Positions 15,646 to 21,853 of a stretch of 21,853 nt of DNA are shown here, piece by piece. Numbering within the stretch: the stretch's first letter is position 1; every line of letters begins with the position of its first letter. The notes beneath the pieces are model-generated. The model had not been told where the DNA came from. It saw only the letters and a program-made list of their open reading frames with translations, and made no database searches. Source of the stretch: CAZIMM01 sp964540415 (lineage in GTDB: Bacteria; Bacillota; Clostridia; Oscillospirales; Acutalibacteraceae). The position numbers were made by a program, and so were the translations under genes. The stretch lies in the NCBI GenBank assembly GCA_964540415.1, contig CAZIMM010000029.1:1-21853 (forward strand), written 5' to 3'.

Positions 15646-16641
15646 ATGAAAATTGCCTTGTTCGGTTCAAATGAAGTTCAGTTTTCAAGAGCGTTTTCAA
15701 AAGAGGTTCTCGGGGAACTTTCAAAAAGTTACGAAATCACCGAAAGAATCAGCCGCGGTGACCTTGAAAAATATGCTCCCTTCCTTGCGGATTGTGAAAT
15801 CGGCTTCGGCACCTGGGGAATGCCAAAGCTTTCCGCAGAGGAAATCAGAAAGTATATGCCCAATCTCAAGGCACTTTTCTATGCGGCGGGAACGGTGCAG
15901 TATTTCGCAAAGCCTTTCCTTGAGTGCGGAGTCAGAGTTTTCAGCAGTGCCTCAATCAATGCCGTCCCCGTGGTTGAATACACCTTTTCTCAAATTGTTC
16001 TTGCAAATAAGGGGTATTTCCGGGCATCAAGAAATTACAAAATTGCGCCGCCATATTCGCTCATTTTCGCCCGCCGTTCACCCGGAAACTACAAGAGCAA
16101 GGTTGGCCTGATCGGCCTCGGCGCAATTGGAAGTATGGTAGCGGAAAGGCTGAAAACCATTGATGTTGAGGTGCTTGCCTGTGACCCGTTTGTTTCGCAG
16201 GAAAAGGCGCGGGAACTGAATGTTACCCTCACGGATCTTGACACGCTTTTTTCGCAGTGCGACATAATAAGCAATCATCTTGCAAACAAAAAAGAGCTTG
16301 AAAACATCTTCAATAAAAAATTATTCTCAAAAATGAAAAAGCATTCAACCTTCATCAACACCGGAAGGGGAGCGCAGGTTAAGGAATCTGACCTTGCACT
16401 TTCGCTTCTGCTTCATCCCTCGCGCACTGCTCTAATTGATGTAATAAAAAATGAAGTCTTTCCGAATAGCAGTCCGCTGTTTTGGTGCCGCAATGCAATT
16501 ATGACACCTCATATTGCAGGCAGTATGGGCAACGAGCCTCAGAGAATGGCGTATTATATGATTGAAACCCTTGAAAAGTATCTCAGGAATGAACCCGTTG
16601 CCTGTGAGGTAACCGAGGAAATGCTTGCAACAACGGCATAA
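15646..16641 (+). CDS. D-isomer-specific 2-hydroxyacid dehydrogenase
   Basis: A 331-residue NAD-dependent dehydrogenase that interconverts a 2-keto acid and a D-2-hydroxy acid. The nucleotide-binding domain shows VGLIGLGAIG (153-162) and acidic Asp180 after the second strand, favouring NADH. The catalytic set is Arg241 (NTGRGA), Glu270 (DVIKNEVF) and His289 (TPHIAGS). The ATG at 15646 is chosen because GGAAGGGAAG lies upstream and MKIALFG is a natural first strand; the in-frame ATG at 15514 would add a 44-residue leader that does not resemble the family. The gene stands alone on the + strand between two - strand catabolic cassettes and ends at a shared terminator. It might handle a keto acid from uronate or sugar breakdown; glycerate, phosphoglycerate or erythronate-type substrates are alternatives. 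Confidence 0.87.
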   Translation: MKIALFGSNEVQFSRAFSKEVLGELSKSYEITERISRGDLEKYAPFLADCEIGFGTWGMPKLSAEEIRKYMPNLKALFYAAGTVQYFAKPFLECGVRVFSSASINAVPVVEYTFSQIVLANKGYFRASRNYKIAPPYSLIFARRSPGNYKSKVGLIGLGAIGSMVAERLKTIDVEVLACDPFVSQEKARELNVTLTDLDTLFSQCDIISNHLANKKELENIFNKKLFSKMKKHSTFINTGRGAQVKESDLALSLLLHPSRTALIDVIKNEVFPNSSPLFWCRNAIMTPHIAGSMGNEPQRMAYYMIETLEKYLRNEPVACEVTEEMLATTA

Positions 16642-16735
16642 TAGAACGAGTAGGATAAGACCCAAAAGGGCAAACTCAAGCAGAATCGTATGTTCTTCGG
16701 AGCACTGACCGTTATTCCGTATTATCATAACAAAA

Positions 16736-16767
16736 GCCCGCATTCATTTCGGATGCGGGCATATTTT
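16736..16767. terminator. Bidirectional terminator between convergent genes
   Basis: GCCCGCAT (16736-16743) pairs with ATGCGGGC (16753-16760) around a 9-base loop. It is flanked by AAAA on the left and ATATTTT on the right. It ends both the + strand dehydrogenase and the - strand lyase, whose TAA (16768-16766) overlaps its edge. Confidence 0.85.
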
Positions 16768-18772
16768 ATTGCACGGGCGAAAGAGTAACCTCGATGTTTC
16801 CCGACACCGCGCCGCTTGCATAAACCGCGAGTTTTTTGATTTGGGCGGAATCTCCCTTGAGCCTGTTGTCAACACCTTCTACGAGGGATTCGGCAGGCAT
16901 TATTCTGAATTCACCAACGCTGTCCTCCGACAAAGACGCCAGCATTGTTTTGCCGCCGATTTTCAGCACTGCACGGTGGGAATCCATTATTTCAATTTCG
17001 GCACGTGTGTGCATAAACCAGTAAACCTCCGAGGGCTGACGGCAGATGAATTCATCTCTGACAGTCAAAACATTGCGGGAATCGGAAAGCTCAAATTCCC
17101 TTGTAACGTGCCTGACACCTGCAAAGCGGTAAGCCCCGGACATATCAAGCACCGCTTTTCCTCCGTTTTGCTCATCCTCGACGAACTTCGTGAATCCCGC
17201 TTTCGCAAAGGGATATTGGTCCTCAAATGTTTTGTTGGGATTGAAAACGAGGGTGTTTTGTCCTTCGGCACGCTTGGCGTAAACCTTCCACCTTCCGCCG
17301 CCGATGATTCCCACAAAATAGCCGCTGTTTCCGTAATCCGCGGGGCCCAATTCCTCTGCCCAGCGTTCACCCATACAGTCAAAAACGAAGGTGCCGATAT
17401 CTAAATCTCCGTGATTTGTATAGTTATATCCGCCCTTTATCGCGGCGTAAACGGCGCTTTTGTCGAATGTCCCGCTGCGCAAAACAACAATTTCCTGAGA
17501 TGCATCGGATTTCAGATGAGCCGCAAGGGGCTGAGCCGAAGTGTCAAAGCCGGCAAGAAGTTTTGAGTCATACCAAAGAGCGCCCACCGCACATTCCTTG
17601 CAAAGCTCAAGTTTTCCCTTGCCGTTTGCAAGCTCGCTTTCCACGGTTGACATTGCCTGATAATATGCCGTTGCGGGGTCTCCCGTCCGCCTGCTGAACC
17701 AGTAGAGTGACGGCGCACCCACGGAAACACGTTTATTGTCTCCGTAGTGGAAAACCGAAACAGAGCCGGTGATATAAAGCGGAAATGTGCCCAATTGCAT
17801 AAATCCATCGGTTTCGGACAGCCCGAAATCCGTACCCATACGGTTAGCCGAGGTGGACATAAAATAGGTCAGATATGTGGTGCAGTATTCCCAATACCCG
17901 CTGCCCTCGGCAAAAACACCGTCGGGAGTGAAGGTCTCAAAATTATAATGCATCTTTTTATATGCTTCGGCAAGAAACTCTTTTGCGAAGTCTTCACAAT
18001 AGTCATAAAAGACCATTGCTCCCACGCCCAGACCGCCGTAGCACACGCTGTTCCAATTGGTTTTTGACCATTTCCACCAATTCTGTGAAAGGAGCTTTCC
18101 TTTTGAGGTGTCGAAGGCTTTTTCCATAACAGAGCGGGCGAAAAGCTCCGTATCCTCAGGCTCAAGGCAGTCATAAAGCCAGTTTGCACCGAGGGATACA
18201 GCAAAGGTCATTTCGGCAGTATCAAGATAGTGACTCTCGCACCAATCCGGAAATTCACAGGCATTTTTCAGCTCTTTTATGCATCTTCTCGCATATGCCT
18301 CATTCCCCGTCACCCTCCACATGAATCCGAGAATGACCGTCCTTTCTAGAATCTCTCGCGCGGTTTCAAGGAGGCTGTTTTCCTCCTCCTCGAGGATATA
18401 TCCCAAAGGCTCGGTGTCCAGCAACTCATCTGCGCATTTCGCAACGTAATCGAAATACTCATTCAGCTTTTCATCATCGCGCGCAGTGTAATTTGCCTTC
18501 AGTCGCCGGAAATCCTCATCTGTTGCAAGCACGAAGACATTTGAATCCGCTTTTTCCGACATCAGAGCTGCAACTTCTTTTTCCGACGGAGCACAGGGAT
18601 TGGGAGAAAGCTCAATGTAATCAAGCCCCATTTTCACTGTGTCTGCAAGCATGATTCCCAAACCGGGGAAAAGGTTTGTCAAAAGCAGCTGCAAAATCAG
18701 AATGAACGGCACCGTGCTTCGCAAAACCACGTTTTTTGAACGCTTTTCCGTTCTCTTTACACGCTTTTCCAT
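16766..18772 (-). CDS. Heparinase II/III-like polysaccharide lyase, membrane-anchored or exported
   Basis: A 668-residue protein with a basic N-terminus (KRVKRTEKRSK) and a hydrophobic stretch at about 15-43, so it is likely exported or anchored; there is no lipobox Cys. Residues of about 120-400 form an alpha/alpha toroid with NWNSVCYGGLGVGA (239-252) and EGSGYWEY (289-296). A beta-sandwich follows, with NHGDLDIGTF (453-462, His454 and Asp456) and GERWAEELGPADY, the hallmarks of the Hepar_II_III family. Such enzymes (PL12, 15, 17, 21) cleave uronate-containing glycans by beta-elimination, giving unsaturated ends. The exact PL family and substrate cannot be told. Its ATG lies within the last codons of the TIM-barrel gene (16-bp overlap), suggesting coupled translation. 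It is the last gene of the cassette. Confidence 0.8.
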   Translation of the reverse strand: MEKRVKRTEKRSKNVVLRSTVPFILILQLLLTNLFPGLGIMLADTVKMGLDYIELSPNPCAPSEKEVAALMSEKADSNVFVLATDEDFRRLKANYTARDDEKLNEYFDYVAKCADELLDTEPLGYILEEEENSLLETAREILERTVILGFMWRVTGNEAYARRCIKELKNACEFPDWCESHYLDTAEMTFAVSLGANWLYDCLEPEDTELFARSVMEKAFDTSKGKLLSQNWWKWSKTNWNSVCYGGLGVGAMVFYDYCEDFAKEFLAEAYKKMHYNFETFTPDGVFAEGSGYWEYCTTYLTYFMSTSANRMGTDFGLSETDGFMQLGTFPLYITGSVSVFHYGDNKRVSVGAPSLYWFSRRTGDPATAYYQAMSTVESELANGKGKLELCKECAVGALWYDSKLLAGFDTSAQPLAAHLKSDASQEIVVLRSGTFDKSAVYAAIKGGYNYTNHGDLDIGTFVFDCMGERWAEELGPADYGNSGYFVGIIGGGRWKVYAKRAEGQNTLVFNPNKTFEDQYPFAKAGFTKFVEDEQNGGKAVLDMSGAYRFAGVRHVTREFELSDSRNVLTVRDEFICRQPSEVYWFMHTRAEIEIMDSHRAVLKIGGKTMLASLSEDSVGEFRIMPAESLVEGVDNRLKGDSAQIKKLAVYASGAVSGNIEVTLSPVQ

Positions 18773-19500
18773 AACTCAGTCAGCCTTTCAACATCCTTAA
18801 TCAGGTTTTCCGCCTTTGAGTTCTTGGTGAATTCTATCAACAATCCGCCGTCAAAGCCGAGTTCTTTGAGCCATGAAAGAATTTTTACGATATACTCTTT
18901 GTCTTTCTTTCGGAAGCGCTGAAAACGCTCAAGCTCCGAAAACGAAAGATGAACATCCTGAACGAGAGGGAACGTTTTGAAAAGCTTCTCTTTATCGGGA
19001 GCCTCATCTCTGTACCACGACTGATAGTAAGTTTTAATGTTATCCTGTCCCGCGTCATTCAGAAAGCGCAGTGAGCTTTCCGTTGTGTCATTATAGGTGT
19101 TCGGGTGGCATTCGTTGCACACGGTGAGTCCGTGTTCTGCGGCAACATGAGCGGTTTTCCGTGCATCCTCAAGGAGAGCTTCATATTCGCTTTCACTAGT
19201 TTTCGCACTTCCCTTTGTGCCGAGCCAGGTGCGGATGTATTTCGCACCCATACACGCAGCAATTTCGCAGATTTTCTTCCATTCATCGGATTTCCCGCAG
19301 CCAATACGGTAATATGTTCCGTAAGAATTGATTACTATCCCCTTATCTCCACAAAGCTTTTTCGCTTTTTCGGCATCGGAAAGGCTTTTCACGTGGCAAT
19401 CCGAGCCCCATTCGATGATTTGCGCGCCTGCCGAAGCGGCAACATCCGCAACCTGCTCAAGAGTGTAAGAGCGCAGAGATGTGCTTGTAAACCCGATCAT
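18757..19500 (-). CDS. Xylose-isomerase-like TIM-barrel protein (sugar isomerase/epimerase)
   Basis: A 247-residue AP_endonuc_2-type barrel. Probable metal-binding residues are Glu130 (CNECHPNTYND), Gln160 or nearby, His184 (QDVHLSF) and Glu223 (LLIEFTKN), spaced as in 3-epimerases and inosose or hydroxypyruvate isomerases. The fold begins MIGFTSTSLRSYTLEQVADVA, so I take the ATG at 19500, which has GGAGG eight to nine bases upstream inside the end of the esterase gene; an in-frame TTG at 19518 would add MGRRNR with no better site. It is cytoplasmic and presumably converts a sugar or uronate released by the neighbouring lyase and esterase. The reaction itself cannot be assigned from sequence. 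Confidence 0.82.
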   Translation of the reverse strand: MIGFTSTSLRSYTLEQVADVAASAGAQIIEWGSDCHVKSLSDAEKAKKLCGDKGIVINSYGTYYRIGCGKSDEWKKICEIAACMGAKYIRTWLGTKGSAKTSESEYEALLEDARKTAHVAAEHGLTVCNECHPNTYNDTTESSLRFLNDAGQDNIKTYYQSWYRDEAPDKEKLFKTFPLVQDVHLSFSELERFQRFRKKDKEYIVKILSWLKELGFDGGLLIEFTKNSKAENLIKDVERLTELWKSV

Positions 19501-19501
19501 T

Positions 19502-20530
19502 CTATTCCGCCTCCCCAAAGAAGTTCAAAGCCTGTGCAAGCGAAACCTCGTGCTTTCCGTCAAAGACCACGGGAACGAATTTCTCCTCTGCACCCATGAT
19601 GTGATATATTTCACTGATTTTTTCTATTGCAAGCTCACTCCCGCCGATTGGGAAAAGCTTATCCTTTCTGCCGCACTGCATCATTAGATTCCGCGGTGCG
19701 AGAGCGGAGGCAAAGTCGTACATTTCGCCGACGGTCAACAATCCGGGGATGTAGTTATCCGGACAATGCCAGCGGCTCAGAACGCTTGATTTGAAGGTGT
19801 TTATATAGCCGCACACGCAGGTTTTTTCAATTCTTTCATCCATCAGGGATGTGTAAAGGGCAACAAGCCCCCCGCCCGAAATTCCCATGCATCCGAAATC
19901 GGTGCAGGAATATCTGCTTTGAAGAATTTCAATGCACTTGATTGCCTGAAAAATTCTCATTGAAGCGGTTGAAAAGCCGTAGAGAAGCAGATGATGTGAA
20001 ACCGTGCTGCAGGAGCTAGCATAAAAAGGCTTGGACGAATCTTTTTTCAGCCTTGCCTCACCGAAGCCGATAAATTCCGGAACGATAACAATATTTCCCC
20101 TGACGGCAAGCTTGTGGGCAAAGTTTTTCTGATAGTTATCGAGAAAATTGATTTTTCTGTATTTCCCGCTCTTGCTCTGTCTGATTATCTGACGTGCTCC
20201 GTATCCGTGACCGCAAAACGCCGCAATGCCTCTTCCGGAGGGCTTGTCGGGAATAAGCACATAGCAGAGCATCGAAAGGCCGTCGCAGATTTCGGCGGAC
20301 ATGGTTTCAAGAACATAGCTTTTCCGCTTGTCGGTTTTTATAAGGGAAATTACTGCTTCATCCTTTTGACCGCAGATTTTGTCAAGTTCAAGGATTTCAC
20401 CGAGGCGCTTTTTTATTTCAGCAGATATTTCGGAACATTTTTCTCCGTTCCGTGCGCCCTCGAAGGGAGAAACGCGTGCACAGTAAAGCCGCTCAAAATA
20501 TTCATCCGGTGCAAAAGGCATACTTTTCAT
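19502..20530 (-). CDS. Alpha/beta-hydrolase, acetylxylan-esterase/dienelactone-hydrolase-like
   Basis: A 342-residue alpha/beta hydrolase with a visible catalytic triad: Ser218 in CMGISGGG, Asp290 in CGRKDKLFP and His327 in DGKHEV. The oxyanion-hole strand is CGHGYG (106-111). No signal peptide is seen, so it should work in the cytosol on imported oligosaccharides. Length and layout resemble the Abhydrolase_7/acetylxylan-esterase group often found in glycan utilization loci, so it probably removes acetyl or other esters; a peptidase-like role is less likely. It ends one base before the TIM-barrel ATG and starts 14 bp after the transporter stop. The ribosome site is weak (GGGGTCGG), and a second Met three codons in could also serve. 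Confidence 0.8.
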   Translation of the reverse strand: MKSMPFAPDEYFERLYCARVSPFEGARNGEKCSEISAEIKKRLGEILELDKICGQKDEAVISLIKTDKRKSYVLETMSAEICDGLSMLCYVLIPDKPSGRGIAAFCGHGYGARQIIRQSKSGKYRKINFLDNYQKNFAHKLAVRGNIVIVPEFIGFGEARLKKDSSKPFYASSCSTVSHHLLLYGFSTASMRIFQAIKCIEILQSRYSCTDFGCMGISGGGLVALYTSLMDERIEKTCVCGYINTFKSSVLSRWHCPDNYIPGLLTVGEMYDFASALAPRNLMMQCGRKDKLFPIGGSELAIEKISEIYHIMGAEEKFVPVVFDGKHEVSLAQALNFFGEAE

Positions 20531-20544
20531 AAAACCGACCCCGT

Positions 20545-21853
20545 TCAGTTCTTTTCGGCAGTTGCAAGAGCGCTGTCAAGCTCTGCCTGTGCTTTTTCGT
20601 CTCTCTGCTTTCTGTATTCCGTAAGCTTTTTCTCCATCTCGTCCTCATCGAATTTGTAAAAGAACATGGGAATCGCCTGAATAAACATTCCGATTGCGCC
20701 GAAGGCAGTGAGCATAAAGAAAATCGTGTTGAGAAGGAGAGTGTAGTCAATGCTGATTGAATCACCCGCCGCGGAAACACTCTGAACAACTTTTGACACC
20801 GTGGTGGATTCAATAAGCGGAACAGTGAAATTGCCGCTGTGCGCCGTCATTCTCTCGGCGTTGTAGCCGAAAACATCGATAACGCGCAAAACCACAACAT
20901 TGAACGCCGCAACAGAAATCTTATAAAGAAGCCCCTTCATGGAATAAGCGGTTGCCTCAAGGCGCTCGCCCGTCTTAATCTCAAGGTCATCCGTGATATC
21001 GGCAAACATGGCAACATTGAGCACAAGACTCATGCCCACGGGGAAGTTGGTGAAGAAACGCATCACGGCGTAAACGATGAACCCCGAAAGAGTGTTGTAT
21101 GGCAGCAGATAAACGCCGATAAAATATGTTGCAAGGCTCATTATGCCGCCCGCAAGCGACTGAACAATCCAAAGTGTCTTTTTGGACATCTTTTTGAGAA
21201 GCGGCGGCACAAGCATCATGGAAAGCATATAGGCAATTCCGCTCATAACGGAGAGCAGAGTGGGCAGAATCGAAACCGCCGTAAGCTGAGGATTTTTGCC
21301 GAGTAAACTTTCAAGAAACAGGTTGATTCTTTCCATCGGCAGAATTCCGATGCAGTTCCAGTTTGCAAAGTACGGCAGAAAAATTGAACCGATGTTAATT
21401 ATCCCCGTGAAGAAAGCACAGAGAAGAAGCACACGCATTCTGCTGTCCGAAAAGATTATCCTGAAGCTTTTGCGATTACTGAGCTTTTTCGGCGGGATAT
21501 AGACCTTCTCTCTGATGCCGAAGAACGAGATGATTATAAATGCCGCGCCCGCAACCGCAAAGATGAGCGCCGACCAAAAATAGCCGAGGTCAGTTGTGTC
21601 CTTTTTGCCGTTGCTGAGCATTCCTATTGAAAGCCAGATGAAAGCCGTGGGAAGAATCGTGCCCAGCGACCCGATGGTCTGCGACCACGAAACCGCCGAA
21701 ACACGCTTGTCCTTTTGGGGAAAAACAAGGGGGGTCATGCTGTTGAAGGGAATTTCAACCCCGGTGTAGGCGGTTATGAAGAGCATGTACATGACAAGAG
21801 CAAAAACAAAGTTGCCCGCATTGCCGATGAACTCGCCGTTTTTGAACATATTC
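20545..21853 (-). CDS. GPH-family sugar:cation symporter (MFS), 5' end outside window
   Basis: The visible 436 or so residues form about ten membrane spans, and the frame is open through the window edge. A Met at 21849 lies inside the protein, because the region TAYTGVEIPFNSMTPLVFP followed by DKRVSAVSW matches the third and fourth spans of glycoside-pentoside-hexuronide:cation symporters; about 70-100 N-terminal residues are therefore missing. Other family-like segments are RFFTNFPVGMSLVLNVAMFADITDD and GERLEATAYSMKGLLYKIS. The C-terminal tail is charged and hydrophilic. Such proteins import oligosaccharides or hexuronides with Na+ or H+. As first visible gene of the cassette with esterase, isomerase and lyase, it likely brings in the lyase products. 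The promoter lies outside the window. Confidence 0.85.
   Translation of the reverse strand, partial: NMFKNGEFIGNAGNFVFALVMYMLFITAYTGVEIPFNSMTPLVFPQKDKRVSAVSWSQTIGSLGTILPTAFIWLSIGMLSNGKKDTTDLGYFWSALIFAVAGAAFIIISFFGIREKVYIPPKKLSNRKSFRIIFSDSRMRVLLLCAFFTGIINIGSIFLPYFANWNCIGILPMERINLFLESLLGKNPQLTAVSILPTLLSVMSGIAYMLSMMLVPPLLKKMSKKTLWIVQSLAGGIMSLATYFIGVYLLPYNTLSGFIVYAVMRFFTNFPVGMSLVLNVAMFADITDDLEIKTGERLEATAYSMKGLLYKISVAAFNVVVLRVIDVFGYNAERMTAHSGNFTVPLIESTTVSKVVQSVSAAGDSISIDYTLLLNTIFFMLTAFGAIGMFIQAIPMFFYKFDEDEMEKKLTEYRKQRDEKAQAELDSALATAEKN

Noticed and set aside
16769..17404. 211-residue + strand open frame
   Set aside because: It is antisense to the C-terminal domain of the heparinase-like protein and lacks a recognisable domain.
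1..21853. Mobile elements, CRISPR arrays or long direct repeats
   Set aside because: No transposase, integrase, phage gene, spaced repeat array or long repeat was found by reading the window.

Overview
The window looks like chromosome from an anaerobic, probably gut-type, low-to-mid GC Gram-positive (Bacillota, Clostridia-like). The signs are a Na+-pumping decarboxylase beta subunit, a Ktr-type K+ uptake pair, an Fe-S ene-reductase of the anaerobe type, strong GGAGG-like ribosome sites, carbohydrate-active genes of Clostridia style, and TGA, TAA and TAG all used as stops. The taxon is inferred from gene content only. No insertion sequence, phage gene, CRISPR array or rRNA was seen.

Region 1 (1-3606, + strand) is carbohydrate degradation: the 3' part of a beta-propeller glycosidase-like protein with a Big2-like tail, a GH36 alpha-galactosidase and a cytoplasmic SGNH esterase. 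A bidirectional terminator (3766-3801) separates it from region 2.

Region 2 (11243 down to 3821, - strand) is an apparent eight-gene cation-homeostasis operon. Transcribed in order it reads: a short KdpD-like sensor kinase, a KdpE-like regulator, an ion-transporter-superfamily (SLC13/ArsB-like) permease interrupted by an in-frame TGA, KtrB, KtrA, a DUF368 membrane protein (a family linked to undecaprenyl-phosphate translocation), an OadB-type Na+ pump subunit, and a 51-residue single-span OadG-like peptide. A near-consensus sigma-A promoter lies upstream. Gene overlaps or gaps of at most 29 bp support one transcript.

Region 3 (15205 down to 11500, - strand) is a tightly overlapped three-gene redox cassette: an OYE-type FMN/4Fe-4S ene-reductase, an SDR dehydrogenase and a fumarate-reductase-like FAD protein. 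It ends at a perfect 15-bp hairpin terminator. Between regions 2 and 3 lies a tRNA-like relic that has lost its 3' end.

Region 4 (15646-21853) starts with a + strand D-2-hydroxyacid dehydrogenase, which converges on a - strand polysaccharide cassette across a shared terminator. In transcription order that cassette is a GPH-type sugar symporter (cut by the window edge), an alpha/beta-hydrolase esterase, a xylose-isomerase-like TIM barrel and an exported heparinase II/III-like lyase. Together regions 3 and 4 suggest uptake, de-esterification, cleavage and redox conversion of a uronic-acid-containing glycan. The substrate is not known.

The points most worth following are the cation operon with its embedded DUF368 and decarboxylase subunits, the nonsense codon in its permease, the ene-reductase/SDR/FAD trio, and the tRNA relic.
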